Assembly (NCBI GenBank): GCA_938086785.1
Contig: CALKCM010000012.1
Span: 1-64,000 of the forward strand
Source of the DNA: an uncultured Bacteroidia bacterium
Lineage (GTDB): Bacteria > Bacteroidota > Bacteroidia > NS11-12g > UBA955
Length of the DNA stretch: 64,000 nt
Direction: 5' to 3'
Shown here: positions 19,440-29,047 of the stretch, one piece after another
Position numbering within the stretch: position 1 is the first letter of the stretch
Layout of the letters: every line of letters begins with the position of its first letter
Notes under the pieces: model-generated
What the model was told of the DNA's origin: nothing
Seen by the model: the letters and a program-made list of their open reading frames with translations, nothing else
The model's database searches: none
Program-made: the position numbers and the translations under genes

Positions 19440-19763
19440 TTATATCAAATCATCAAATTCAAGTTCTAAAAGAGCAGATTTTAGTTCACTTAAAGCATGA
19501 TTTTCTTTGTTTTTCATTGTTATTTCAATGCCCTTTTTATACGTAGAAATGGCTTCTTCAGACTGTCCTTTTTTTTCGTATAACTTTCCCAGATGATAGT
19601 ATGTTGCGCTGTATTCGGGAGACTCTTCCACCAAGGTTTCAAACATACTTTGGCATGTATCTAAATTGCCAATTTTATAGTGCTCTTGGGCAATTGCATA
19701 CCTCAAAAACTCATCGGTTGGCTGATCCTTAAGGAAAGTCTCTAACTGTTCTAATCTATTCAT
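19440..19763 (-). CDS. Small TPR-repeat protein
   Basis: 107 residues with about two and a half tetratricopeptide repeats (FLRYAIAQEHYKIGNLD, YSATYYHLGKLYEKKGQSEEAISTYKKGIE), ending in an acidic helix. There is no signal peptide, so it is probably a cytosolic adaptor. The start abuts the stop of the DUF5683 gene with no gap, so the two are co-translated. Confidence 0.8.
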   Translation of the reverse strand: MNRLEQLETFLKDQPTDEFLRYAIAQEHYKIGNLDTCQSMFETLVEESPEYSATYYHLGKLYEKKGQSEEAISTYKKGIEITMKNKENHALSELKSALLELEFDDLI

Positions 19764-20297
19764 TTAAAAAGTGCAGGTAAATTTAAAAAATTGGGAATTA
19801 GGCTTAAGGGCCACATTCAGATTTTCATTTAAATCAATATTGAAAAAATGGGCATCCACAGTGGCATCAACAATTTGGAGGGCATAAAAAGCCGTCACCA
19901 CTAATATACCAACATCTCGGCTTTGACGGAATCCATTGCGTTTAGTAATTTGCTCCGCAGTGGGTGCACTGTTGTTGGCATACAAGACTCTAAATTCATC
20001 ATTTAATTTGCGCATTTTACTGCGATTATTAATAATGGTGTAAGCTCCACCGATAAGTGCGCCATAAACAATGGGTATTTTCCAATATTTTCTATTGTAC
20101 GCCTGACCCAATCCGGGGAGGATGGCAGAATATACAGAAGCTTTAGTTGGTGAGTGAGGAATATCCGTAAAGGTAAACCATCGAATGGATGGTTTTTTAG
20201 GTTCGGATTTCACTGCACTGCTATCCGTTTGTGCATGAGCCATTACCGCACAAAGCAGGCTAAATATGACTAAAACAGATTTACACAAAGGGTTCAC
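19764..20297 (-). CDS. DUF5683-family membrane protein
   Basis: 177 residues starting at GTG. A signal sequence (residues 6-23, ending MAHAQ) is followed by the DUF5683 hallmark SPTKASVYSAILPGLGQAYNRKYWKIPIVYG with a hydrophobic hairpin. In Bacteroidota this gene regularly follows parA and parB, as here (8 bases after parB). The function is unknown; it is probably an envelope protein. Confidence 0.8.
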   Translation of the reverse strand: MNPLCKSVLVIFSLLCAVMAHAQTDSSAVKSEPKKPSIRWFTFTDIPHSPTKASVYSAILPGLGQAYNRKYWKIPIVYGALIGGAYTIINNRSKMRKLNDEFRVLYANNSAPTAEQITKRNGFRQSRDVGILVVTAFYALQIVDATVDAHFFNIDLNENLNVALKPNSQFFKFTCTF

Positions 20298-20305
20298 ACT
20301 GCGAA

Positions 20306-21187
20306 TTAACTTACTTTTTCTAGAATTGCACTCAATTCTTTCCGATTTTTGTAGGAGATTACAATTTTCCCACTGCCTTTAGCTGAGTTTTTAAGGTGTA
20401 CAGGGGTTCCTAAGGCTTCTGTAAATCTTTCCATAATCTTATCAATTTCTGGATCCCAATCCGTACCAATAATTCCGGGTGATTCGGCGCGCTCGCGAAC
20501 TCTATTCTGTTTCACCATAGACTCCACATCTCTTACGCTTAGGTTATTATCTCTAATTTGGGCGTAATATTCCAATTGCTGGGCTACATCTGCCACATTA
20601 ATAATTGCTCTGGCGTGGCCCATCGTTATATCTCCAGAAACAATGGCCAATTGAATTTGATCTGGTAAACGCAGCAATCGAAGGTAATTATTCACTGTAG
20701 TTCGATTCTTTCCTACGCGTTGACCTAACTCTTCTTGTTTTATTTTACACTCCTCCAGAAGGCGTTTATAACTCAAGGCAATTTCAATGGCGTTTAAATC
20801 AGCTCTTTGAATATTCTCAATCAGAGCCATTTCAAGCATCTCTTGATCATTGGCCATTCTTACATAGGCAGGAATAGACTCCAGTCCCGCCATGATACTT
20901 GCTCGCGTTCTTCGTTCACCACTAATGAGCTGGTATTTATCTTGTCCTAATTTGCGCACTGTAATAGGCTGCACTAGTCCGTGAGTAGCAATGGAATGAG
21001 ATAATTCTTCGAGTTGTTCTTGTTCAAACGCCGTTCGTGGTTGAAATGGATTTGATTCGATTTGAGAAACGGGTATGAAATTAATTCCATTCCCAGAGCC
21101 TTGTTCAGCTGGAGTTTCTACTTCATTTTGCAAGAGTGCTCCAAGTCCTTTGCCTAGGCTATTTTTTTTACGAGTAGTTTGGCTCAT
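20306..21187 (-). CDS. parB: Chromosome-partitioning protein ParB
   Basis: 293 residues. The N-terminus begins with a basic region (KKNSLGKGLGALLQ). The ParB/Srx nucleotide-binding core has NPFQPR and GERRTRAS (CTP box). A helix-turn-helix follows (KQEELGQRVGKNRTTVNNYLRLLRLP), then a C-terminal dimerisation domain. It binds parS and loads SMC in the family. Its ATG overlaps the ParA stop by 4 bases. I found no perfect parS site in the window. Confidence 0.93.
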   Translation of the reverse strand: MSQTTRKKNSLGKGLGALLQNEVETPAEQGSGNGINFIPVSQIESNPFQPRTAFEQEQLEELSHSIATHGLVQPITVRKLGQDKYQLISGERRTRASIMAGLESIPAYVRMANDQEMLEMALIENIQRADLNAIEIALSYKRLLEECKIKQEELGQRVGKNRTTVNNYLRLLRLPDQIQLAIVSGDITMGHARAIINVADVAQQLEYYAQIRDNNLSVRDVESMVKQNRVRERAESPGIIGTDWDPEIDKIMERFTEALGTPVHLKNSAKGSGKIVISYKNRKELSAILEKVS

Positions 21188-21993
21188 GATTTAGCAGTTG
21201 CTCCTTCCTTTTTTGGTTGAATTTCCAACATATTGTTTTTAACTAAAATTTCTTTAGCCAAATTCATATAATTAATGGACCCCTTGCTATCCGCGTCGTG
21301 ATTTATAACTGGAATACCAAAACTTGGGGCTTCACCAAGCTTCGTATTTCTCTGTATGATGGTATCAAAAACAATGTCTTGAAAATGATTTCTCACATCT
21401 TCAACTACCTGGTTGCTCAGCCTTAATCGACTGTCGTACATGGTTAATAAGATGCCTTCAATATCTAAATTAGGATTGAGGTTATTTTGAATGATTTTGA
21501 TGGTATTGAGCAATTTCCCCAAACCTTCAAGGGCAAAATATTCACATTGAACAGGGATGATAATAGAGTCAGCCGCCACCAACGAATTTGTGGTAATTAA
21601 ACCTAAGGAAGGGGAGCAGTCAATAATAATGAAATCATAATCATTCTTAATTTTATGAAAAATTCCTTGAATAAGTTTTTCTCGATTCGGCATATCTAAC
21701 AATTCAATCTCTGCTCCTACCAAATCAATGTTTGATGGCAATACATGAAGAAAAGGAATTTTAGATTCTAAAACGATATTTCTTGGATCAAGGTCTTGAA
21801 CCAGGCACTCGTATAACCCTACTTGTACATTGTTTGGGTCAAATCCCAAACCAGATGATGAATTTGCTTGAGGATCTGCATCCACCAATAAAGTTTTGTG
21901 TTCTAGAACCGCCAAACTGGCCGCTAGATTAATGGCTGACGTAGTTTTGCCCACCCCACCTTTCTGATTTGCTATTGCTATTATTTTACCCAT
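21184..21993 (-). CDS. parA: Chromosome-partitioning ATPase ParA (Soj)
   Basis: 269 residues. The deviant Walker A motif KGGVGKTTSAINLAA is at residues 10-24, an A' motif (VDADPQANSS) follows, and Walker B is IIDCSPSLG. It is a short, Soj-type ParA without an N-terminal DNA-binding extension, so it works on the nucleoid with ParB. It is the first gene of the parA-parB-DUF5683-TPR run and lies 4 bases after the metal-dependent hydrolase, so all may share a transcript starting further upstream. Confidence 0.93.
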   Translation of the reverse strand: MGKIIAIANQKGGVGKTTSAINLAASLAVLEHKTLLVDADPQANSSSGLGFDPNNVQVGLYECLVQDLDPRNIVLESKIPFLHVLPSNIDLVGAEIELLDMPNREKLIQGIFHKIKNDYDFIIIDCSPSLGLITTNSLVAADSIIIPVQCEYFALEGLGKLLNTIKIIQNNLNPNLDIEGILLTMYDSRLRLSNQVVEDVRNHFQDIVFDTIIQRNTKLGEAPSFGIPVINHDADSKGSINYMNLAKEILVKNNMLEIQPKKEGATAKS

Positions 21994-21997
21994 TTTT

Positions 21998-22684
21998 TTA
22001 AATTGTTATTTGTTCTCCTATTTTGGGAAGAATTAAGGTCTTTCCCTCTTTTCTGAAGCGCTCAATGGCTTCATTTTTATTAATTTCAATTGGTGCGAAC
22101 GTATCGTAATGCATTCCTACAACCGTATTGCATTTAATAAGATTAGAGGCCTCAATGGCATCCTCAATATCCATCGTGTAATTGTCTCCTATCGGAAGGA
22201 ATGCGAAATCTAATTTAAACCGTTTTGGAATTAATTGCATATCCATATGCAGTGCAGTATCGCCGCTGTAATAAAAGCACGATTCCGAATTTTCAATAAC
22301 GCAGCCCATAGGACTTCCTCCTGGATGTCCAGAGCTAAAGCTCGAAGAATGAACTGCATGTGTGATTTTTAGAACGCCAAAATCAAATGCTCGCTTGCCT
22401 CCAATGTTCATGCTGTGTGTATTATTTATTTCATGTGCATGAAGCCATCCCTCCGTTTCCCAAGAACCAATGCAACAACAGTCGCTTTGTTTAGCAATCG
22501 CAATGGCATCAGCCACATGATCATCATGACCATGAGAGATAAACATGTAATCTGGATTTAAATTCTCCACTTTTATTTCACTTGCGAGTGGATTAGGCGA
22601 AATAAAAGGGTCAAATAGAATACTTTTGTCCAAGGTTTGGACCAAAAAGCAAGAGTGACCGAGGTATTTAATATTCAACGCCAT
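21998..22684 (-). CDS. UPF0173-type metal-dependent hydrolase (metallo-beta-lactamase fold)
   Basis: 228 residues from ATG 22684; a TTG at 22708 is possible but would overlap the divergent gene. The N-terminus MALNIKYLGHSCFLV, the zinc motif HGHDDHVADA and later YYSGDTALHMDMQLI are the UPF0173 pattern, a small zinc-dependent hydrolase of unknown substrate. Its ATG lies on the same CATG as the start of the rightward oligopeptide-binding gene (22682-22685), so the two promoters must sit inside each other's coding regions. Confidence 0.85.
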   Translation of the reverse strand: MALNIKYLGHSCFLVQTLDKSILFDPFISPNPLASEIKVENLNPDYMFISHGHDDHVADAIAIAKQSDCCCIGSWETEGWLHAHEINNTHSMNIGGKRAFDFGVLKITHAVHSSSFSSGHPGGSPMGCVIENSESCFYYSGDTALHMDMQLIPKRFKLDFAFLPIGDNYTMDIEDAIEASNLIKCNTVVGMHYDTFAPIEINKNEAIERFRKEGKTLILPKIGEQITI

Positions 22685-24359
22685 GAAGAGAAATAAATCT
22701 GATAGCAAATCTATCTTAAAGAGAGGGTTTTGTTTCTATACCCCTCTGCTGCTTTTATTCACGTTTTTACTGAATAACGGTTGTAAAAATGTTGATAAGG
22801 TTTCGGAAGGCCTTATTTTTCGGTATAATGAAGATGCAGTGCTTTCAAGTCTTGATCCAGCTTATGTTAAATCGCAAGCAGAAATTTGGGTGGCCTCTCA
22901 GATATTCAATGGTTTAATAGAGTTAGACAGTCATTTTAAGCCAGTTCCATCCTTGGCTAAATCATGGGAGATCAGCCAAAACGGTACTGTGTATAAGTTT
23001 AATTTGCGCCGAGATGTTTGGTTTGTTCAAAACGATGGCACAGGGCAGAAAAAAATCAAACGAATGGATGCTTCAGATGTTCTCTATTCCTTTTTAAGAA
23101 TAATTAGACCCGAAACAGCTTCTCCCGGAGCCTGGATTTTTAATGAAAAAGTTCAAATGCCCGTAAATAAGAGAAGTCTGAATACCCTTAACTCCCAAAA
23201 GAATCCTTTTTATGCGCCCAATGATAGCACTGTTATCCTGAAGTTGAAAAAGCCATTTGCTCCTTTTCTTACCCTTCTCGGAACCTCCTATTGCTATATC
23301 GTGCCAAATGGCATGGCAGAAAATCACCGATTCGGACATTCGCCCATTGGCACCGGTCCCTTCTACGCTAAGATGTGGGAGGAAGACGTTCGCCTGGTGC
23401 TCAGAAAAAATAATAGCTACTTCGAGTTCGAAGGGGAAGAAAAACTTCCGTATTTAGAAGCAGTTAACATTGATTTCATTAAGAACAAGCAAACCGCCTT
23501 TCTGCAATTTTTAAGTGGAAACTATGATTTTTTTAATGGCCTAGAAACCAGTTATAAAGATGAGTTGCTTACCTTTCAAGGTGATCTTAAACCAAAGTAT
23601 TCATCCCGCATAAATATGCTCAAAAAACCCTTTCTTAATACTGAGTATATAGGATTCTATTTGGGAAAAGATGGTCCCCTTCGCAATTTAGACTTCAGAA
23701 AGGCCTTGTCTTATGCAGTAGATAGGCAAGCCATTGTTAAATATATTCGAAATGGAATAGGTGAGCCCGGGGTTCATGGTTTTGTTCCACCCGATTTATT
23801 GCAGGATAAAGTTAAGGGGTTTACTTATGATTTAGCCAAAGCAAAACGTTTGTTCATTCGCAGTGGAGTGAGCCCTGAGGAGCCACTTACCCTTACAACA
23901 ACTGCTGATTATATGGATATCGCTGTTTTGGTCAAGAACAACTGGTCTAAGTTGGGACTTTCGGTGAATATAGATATTCAAAATGGTGCCATGCTCCGCC
24001 AAAAGAGGAATAAAGGTGGTGTTCAGCTTTTCAGAGGCTCATGGATTGCAGATTATTCTGATGCCGAGAATTATTTAGCTTGTTTTACTACAGCTAATTT
24101 CTCTCCAAGCGGTCCAAACTACACTCATTTCTCAAATCCTAATTTTGATAAGGCATATGCGAATATGTTGAACCAGACCTCTCCCAAGGCCATTGCTAAA
24201 AGCAGCGTTAAAGCAGATCAATTACTTATCTCACAAGCTCCAGTTATTATTTTATACTACGATAAAAGCTTGCGTTTATCCCAAAAAAATGTGCGTAATC
24301 TTAGCAATGACGCATCTAATCGATTGATTTTGAAGAAGGTTCGGAAAATAGTAAAATAA
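22683..24359 (+). CDS. ABC transporter substrate-binding lipoprotein, oligopeptide family (SBP_bac_5)
   Basis: 558 residues. A long basic N-region is followed by a hydrophobic stretch and the lipobox LLNNGC. The body has SBP_bac_5 features: LDPAYVKSQAEIWVASQIFNGLIELD, LAKSWEISQNGTVYKFNLRRDV, and RNLDFRKALSYAVDRQAIVK. It should capture peptides (DppA/OppA type) at the membrane. No permease or ATPase gene is adjacent. The ATG overlaps the divergent hydrolase start; no other Met precedes the lipobox, so this start is the likely one. Confidence 0.87.
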   Translation: MKRNKSDSKSILKRGFCFYTPLLLLFTFLLNNGCKNVDKVSEGLIFRYNEDAVLSSLDPAYVKSQAEIWVASQIFNGLIELDSHFKPVPSLAKSWEISQNGTVYKFNLRRDVWFVQNDGTGQKKIKRMDASDVLYSFLRIIRPETASPGAWIFNEKVQMPVNKRSLNTLNSQKNPFYAPNDSTVILKLKKPFAPFLTLLGTSYCYIVPNGMAENHRFGHSPIGTGPFYAKMWEEDVRLVLRKNNSYFEFEGEEKLPYLEAVNIDFIKNKQTAFLQFLSGNYDFFNGLETSYKDELLTFQGDLKPKYSSRINMLKKPFLNTEYIGFYLGKDGPLRNLDFRKALSYAVDRQAIVKYIRNGIGEPGVHGFVPPDLLQDKVKGFTYDLAKAKRLFIRSGVSPEEPLTLTTTADYMDIAVLVKNNWSKLGLSVNIDIQNGAMLRQKRNKGGVQLFRGSWIADYSDAENYLACFTTANFSPSGPNYTHFSNPNFDKAYANMLNQTSPKAIAKSSVKADQLLISQAPVIILYYDKSLRLSQKNVRNLSNDASNRLILKKVRKIVK

Positions 24360-24437
24360 AAACACGTTAATTTAGGTTATAATCTTCACTCACTTATCTT
24401 TACTTTTATTTGTCTTTACGGACTATGCGCTGTAATA

Positions 24438-27437
24438 TTGAAGGTTATAGTGAGGGCTGGAGTTAAGACTGTTTTAAAGAAGAAAAAAGAAGATGAGTAC
24501 AAAGTAGTATTTACTTTCTTTGAACATGAACATTTTGGTTCAATCGTTGAAGCCAGAGCAATTCTTCTCTTAGAGAATGGGAATTATTCGTTAACCCATT
24601 ATAAAGCTAGAGCCGCTAATATTGAGTTTTATAAAGCAGATGAAAACATGGCAAAGGCAATCAATCTTCTCGAAGAAATTGAAGCTGAGAAGATCATGGA
24701 GCATTTTTACACAGGTAAAAAAGAGCTTAAAGTCAATCAATATTTAGAAAAATACTACAACGAAGAGTTGCATAAAAAAGTGAGGCCTTACATAGAGGAA
24801 AAACTCGCAGAAATTTTACCAGCCATTCGAAACTACCCCATTTATAAAAAAGGGGAGTACAACAACCCTACGGAGCTTCCCTTGAAATATAGCGAGCAAC
24901 CTGCCTCCGTATTGTTTCACTTTCGAAAAAATGAAGAAGGCATGAACTACTTCATTACAGTGAAACAAGAAGATCAAAAAGTCAATTTTTACCAAAATGA
25001 ATCGAAGGTACTTGTTGGAAACGGAGCCTGGATGGTCACTCCTGAATACCTTTTGCACTTTTCTCAATTTACGGACGGTAAAAAAATTAGGCCGTTTTTG
25101 AATAAAAGGTACATTCATGTAAAGAATGATCAAGTTCCAATCTATCTCGAAAAATTTGTACAGCCCCTTCTCGAAAATCATGACATTTACTCCACCTGTT
25201 TCAGTATAACTACCAACAGGAAAAGAATTACACCACTGCTCCAATTGGGTCGGGATGAAGTAAATAATTTAAGTGTGAGCCTTCACTTTAACTACGGCGA
25301 TTGGACCTTTCCTTATCACAATAATAAGAGAGTTAATGTAAAGCTTGAAAAGCAAGAGGATGAATACGTTTTTAATCGAATTAGAAGGTCTGTTTCAATA
25401 GAGCAAGAAACACTATCACAACTCAAAGAAATGGGCTTGGCTTATGGTACAGATCATTTCTTAACTCCTACAGAGATGCCCGTAAATGAGGCTTGGGGTC
25501 TTGATTGGATAAATCAGCATTATAAGCATTTGGTTCGTTTAGGGTACGAAATAGATAAAACCGAAAAGGAGATTGATCAATATTATATGGGGCCGGTTAA
25601 TCTTAGCATTGTTGCCAGTAAGGCCGAGGATTGGTTTGATCTAGAAGCCACCGTACATTTAAATGATTTTGAAATACCATTTTTGGAATTTAAGAATCAT
25701 ATTTTGCAAGGAACTAGAGAATTTGAATTACCCAATGGTAAAATATTTATTTTGCCCGATGAGTGGTTTCAAAAGCTATCTAATATTAGCATGCACTCCG
25801 AGGCACATAACAAGAATATTCGCCTAAAAAACATGCACTTTGGTTTGCTCGCCGAAATTGATGATTACATCACGGAAAGAAATAATTTTGAACACGATTG
25901 GGCAGAGGATATTATTACAGGTAATATTCCCGAATTAGCTATACCTAAAAACTTTGTTGGTGAATTAAGAGATTATCAAAAGCAAGGGTTTGAATGGGTT
26001 GCTTTCTTGCATAAGCAAGGAATTGGTCCGTTGCTCGCCGATGACATGGGTTTGGGTAAAACCATTCAAGCCATATGTACTCTTTTATATAATCATGCGA
26101 ACCCACCTACCAAATCAATGTTAGGGAGTGAGGGAATGCTCAAGCAATTAAACCTGTTCAATGTAGACACACCAGAGAAGCAAGAGTTAGTTTCCTTAAT
26201 TATTGCGCCCAAATCTTTACTCTACAACTGGGTATATGAATTAGAAAAATTTAGCAAAGGCTTAAAAGTGCTTTTGTACACCGGTACATCAAGGCATCAG
26301 TTTACTGAAAATTTTGATGATTACGATGTGATTGTAAGTAGCTATGGCACCGTTCGTTCTGATGTGGATATTCTTGAGAAAAGATTATTCAATACCATCG
26401 TTCTAGACGAAAGTCAGGCCATTAAAAACCCTGGAAGTATGTCCGCCAAAAGACTGAATAAACTCTCCAGCATTTATAAATTGGCACTTACCGGAACACC
26501 TATAGAAAACACCTTATTGGATGTTTGGAGTCAAATGAACTTTTTGAATCCGGGATTATTGGGTTCGTATCATTACTTCGAAAAAAGTTATATTAAGCCC
26601 ATAGAGAAAAAAGCAAATGAGAAGCAAGCGAAAGAATTGCGCAACCTTCTTAATCCGCTTATTCTCAGAAGAACCAAATCACAAGTAGCCAAAGAACTCC
26701 CTCCAAAATTGGAGAAAATTCACTATTGCGAAATGAGCGAATCGCAGTCGGAAGCCTACAAAGAAGTTTTAAATAAATACCGCAATGAATTCTTGTTAGG
26801 GGTTACGAATGATAATAAGGTAAGTGGCTCGAATAAATTGAGGATATTGAATGGTTTGACTCATTTGCGTCAACTAGCTTTAAACCCAATGCTAAAAAAT
26901 GGATCATACGAGGGCGATAGTGGGAAAGACGATGAGATCATTCGCATGTTAAAGCGCGCCATTGAAGGAGGACATAAAATTTTATTGTTTAGCCAGTTTG
27001 TGAGTTATTTAAAAGTGATGGAGAATCATTTAACGCAACTCGGAATAACCTATGCTTACCTCGATGGTTCTATGGATAACCAAGCCCGAGATGAGCAGGT
27101 GAAATATTTTCAAAACAATGAAGGAGTAAAAGTATTCCTCTTATCCTTACGTGCCGGAAACAGTGGTCTAAATTTAACTGCAGCAGATTTTGTTTTTCTT
27201 GCAGATCCATGGTGGAATCCATTCACCATGAAACAAGCAGAAGATCGCGCGCACAGAATTGGCCAAACCAAGAAGGTTTTTTCATATAAGTTCATTACCA
27301 AGGATACCATTGAAGAGAAGATACTTAAGTTGCAACAGCGCAAAACAGCCTTAGCCGAAAATATTATACCCGATGAAAACACCTTGCTTAAATCCTTAAG
27401 CATGGATGAATTAGACGATTTACTTACCATTGACTAA
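24438..27437 (+). CDS. SNF2-family DNA-dependent ATPase/helicase
   Basis: 999 residues, start TTG (a GTG four codons later is possible). The first 500 residues are a charged region with no motif I know. The SNF2 motor follows: Walker A LADDMGLGKT near residue 540, IIAPKSLLYNW, motif II as DESQ near 656, TGTPIENTLLD, then helicase-C motifs LLFSQFVSYL and RAHRIGQTKKV near 938. It probably remodels protein-DNA complexes or assists transcription or repair. The stop overlaps the ung start by one base (TAATG), which suggests a link to DNA repair. Confidence 0.88.
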   Translation: MKVIVRAGVKTVLKKKKEDEYKVVFTFFEHEHFGSIVEARAILLLENGNYSLTHYKARAANIEFYKADENMAKAINLLEEIEAEKIMEHFYTGKKELKVNQYLEKYYNEELHKKVRPYIEEKLAEILPAIRNYPIYKKGEYNNPTELPLKYSEQPASVLFHFRKNEEGMNYFITVKQEDQKVNFYQNESKVLVGNGAWMVTPEYLLHFSQFTDGKKIRPFLNKRYIHVKNDQVPIYLEKFVQPLLENHDIYSTCFSITTNRKRITPLLQLGRDEVNNLSVSLHFNYGDWTFPYHNNKRVNVKLEKQEDEYVFNRIRRSVSIEQETLSQLKEMGLAYGTDHFLTPTEMPVNEAWGLDWINQHYKHLVRLGYEIDKTEKEIDQYYMGPVNLSIVASKAEDWFDLEATVHLNDFEIPFLEFKNHILQGTREFELPNGKIFILPDEWFQKLSNISMHSEAHNKNIRLKNMHFGLLAEIDDYITERNNFEHDWAEDIITGNIPELAIPKNFVGELRDYQKQGFEWVAFLHKQGIGPLLADDMGLGKTIQAICTLLYNHANPPTKSMLGSEGMLKQLNLFNVDTPEKQELVSLIIAPKSLLYNWVYELEKFSKGLKVLLYTGTSRHQFTENFDDYDVIVSSYGTVRSDVDILEKRLFNTIVLDESQAIKNPGSMSAKRLNKLSSIYKLALTGTPIENTLLDVWSQMNFLNPGLLGSYHYFEKSYIKPIEKKANEKQAKELRNLLNPLILRRTKSQVAKELPPKLEKIHYCEMSESQSEAYKEVLNKYRNEFLLGVTNDNKVSGSNKLRILNGLTHLRQLALNPMLKNGSYEGDSGKDDEIIRMLKRAIEGGHKILLFSQFVSYLKVMENHLTQLGITYAYLDGSMDNQARDEQVKYFQNNEGVKVFLLSLRAGNSGLNLTAADFVFLADPWWNPFTMKQAEDRAHRIGQTKKVFSYKFITKDTIEEKILKLQQRKTALAENIIPDENTLLKSLSMDELDDLLTID

Positions 27438-28111
27438 TGCCAGGGACTCATTCATCATGGGACCCATTTTTTTCTACTGAAACAAACAAAGCATATTTTA
27501 AAACGCTGGAATCTTTTGTGATTCAAGAGCGTAAGAATAAATTCATTTATCCCATGCCCGCAGAGGTGTTGAATGCCTTTAAATGCCCTGTGCAGAACAT
27601 TCGCTGCGTAATTATAGGCCAAGATCCTTACCACCAGCCGAAGCAGGCCATGGGGCTTGCCTTTTCCGTTCATGCATCTCAAACCAAAGTGCCTCCCTCT
27701 TTGCAAAATATGTTCAAAGAAATAAAGAACTCCTATCCAGAGGCTCATTTTGAAACAGGTTCCCTAAACTATTGGGCAAATCAAGGAGTATTCTTATTGA
27801 ATCGTGTTTTAACGGTAGAGGATTCAAATGCAAATGCGCATGCAAACAAAGGTTGGGAAACCTTTACGCAGTCGGCTATTTTATTTCTGATTCAACATAA
27901 CCCAAAGGTGGTGTTTTTATTATGGGGTAGAGCTGCTCGAAATTTAAAGTCCATCCTCCCAAATAAACATTTAATATTAGAAGCTCCTCACCCTTCTCCA
28001 CTAAGTGCCCACAGAGGTTTTATAGGTTGCGGACATTTTAAAAAGTGCAATGCCTTGTTGCAGCAGTTGGGGAAAAACAAAATTGATTGGAGTACCCGAA
28101 TAGACGTATAA
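27437..28111 (+). CDS. ung: Uracil-DNA glycosylase
   Basis: 224 residues. It excises uracil from DNA as the first step of base-excision repair. The family-1 motifs are present: water-activating GQDPYH (residues 61-66, Asp63) and HPSPLSAHRGF near residue 187, which holds the catalytic His and the minor-groove loop. Length is normal. Translation is coupled to the preceding SNF2 gene by a TAATG overlap. It converges with the pirin gene 13 bases away. Confidence 0.95.
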   Translation: MPGTHSSWDPFFSTETNKAYFKTLESFVIQERKNKFIYPMPAEVLNAFKCPVQNIRCVIIGQDPYHQPKQAMGLAFSVHASQTKVPPSLQNMFKEIKNSYPEAHFETGSLNYWANQGVFLLNRVLTVEDSNANAHANKGWETFTQSAILFLIQHNPKVVFLLWGRAARNLKSILPNKHLILEAPHPSPLSAHRGFIGCGHFKKCNALLQQLGKNKIDWSTRIDV

Positions 28112-28124
28112 GTTTTGAATGGGT

Positions 28125-28988
28125 TTAAAACTCTTCAATGAGTACACCTAATTTTCCCTTTTGAGCGTCCTGAAGCGTTTGCATGATTTCAGTTTCAGTA
28201 TTCATCACAAATGGACCGTAGCTTGCTACAGGTTCGTTTAAAGGCTCTCCAGACAATACAATAAAGCGGCAATCTTCACTTGCCTTAAGTGTTACGGAAT
28301 CTTCGCCTCGTTTAAAGCAAATCATGTCTTTCGCCTGAGCTTTCGTCCCATTTATTTCCATTGATCCGTCCAAAAGATAAATCAAGGAGTTATGATTGGA
28401 TGGCAGGACAAATGAATAACTACTATTTTCTTGCAAGCTTCCTCGCAAAAGGGTAAGCGGACTATAGTATTCTATATTTCCTTTAATTCCTTCATGCTCG
28501 CCACAAACAATCTGAAGGTCCAAGCCCTCTTGTGAATAGGTCGGTGTTTCATCGGCAGAAATGGGTTTGTAAAAAGCAGCCTGCATTTTATTTGCTGCAG
28601 GAGCATTTACCCAGAATTGAATAAATTCGATTTCTCCGCCCTCCTTCGCCATTTTAGCGCTCGGTCGTTCACTGTGTGTGATTCCCTTGCCCGCAAACAT
28701 CCATTGGGTTCCACCACCATCTACAATGGCACTATTTCCCAAAGAATCTCTGTGGTGTATGCTGCCCTTAAAAATGAATGTAACCGGAGAAAATCCTCTG
28801 TGCGGGTGAATTCCCACGCCTACATCTTGGGGCTTTTGCCCTCCCGGCATGGAATCTTTCCAGTGGTGAATGAGTAAAAAAGGGTCAAAGTAATCCAATC
28901 CCTGATACGGTAGGGGTTGATCTATTATATGCCCACCCATATTTACTTTAGGTGCAGAAATGTGATGTAAGATAGATTTATTTGTCAT
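28125..28988 (-). CDS. Pirin-family protein
   Basis: 287 residues, a two-domain cupin. The N-terminal cupin keeps the metal ligands of pirins: H61-P-H63-R-G-F, then H105 and E107 in GKGITHSERP. The C-terminal half is the pirin_C cupin. Bacterial pirins are iron proteins, some acting as quercetin dioxygenases and some as regulators; which applies here is not visible. It is a monocistronic leftward gene. Confidence 0.9.
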   Translation of the reverse strand: MTNKSILHHISAPKVNMGGHIIDQPLPYQGLDYFDPFLLIHHWKDSMPGGQKPQDVGVGIHPHRGFSPVTFIFKGSIHHRDSLGNSAIVDGGGTQWMFAGKGITHSERPSAKMAKEGGEIEFIQFWVNAPAANKMQAAFYKPISADETPTYSQEGLDLQIVCGEHEGIKGNIEYYSPLTLLRGSLQENSSYSFVLPSNHNSLIYLLDGSMEINGTKAQAKDMICFKRGEDSVTLKASEDCRFIVLSGEPLNEPVASYGPFVMNTETEIMQTLQDAQKGKLGVLIEEF

Positions 28989-29047
28989 GGTGTACTATTT
29001 TTTTTACTGGTTTTACCTGCGTCAACTTAAACATACCAAACCCCTAT

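Noticed and set aside
28111-28132. Inverted repeat AGTTTT/AAAACT between ung and pirin
   Set aside because: AT-only 6-bp stem overlapping both stop codons; too weak to call a terminator.
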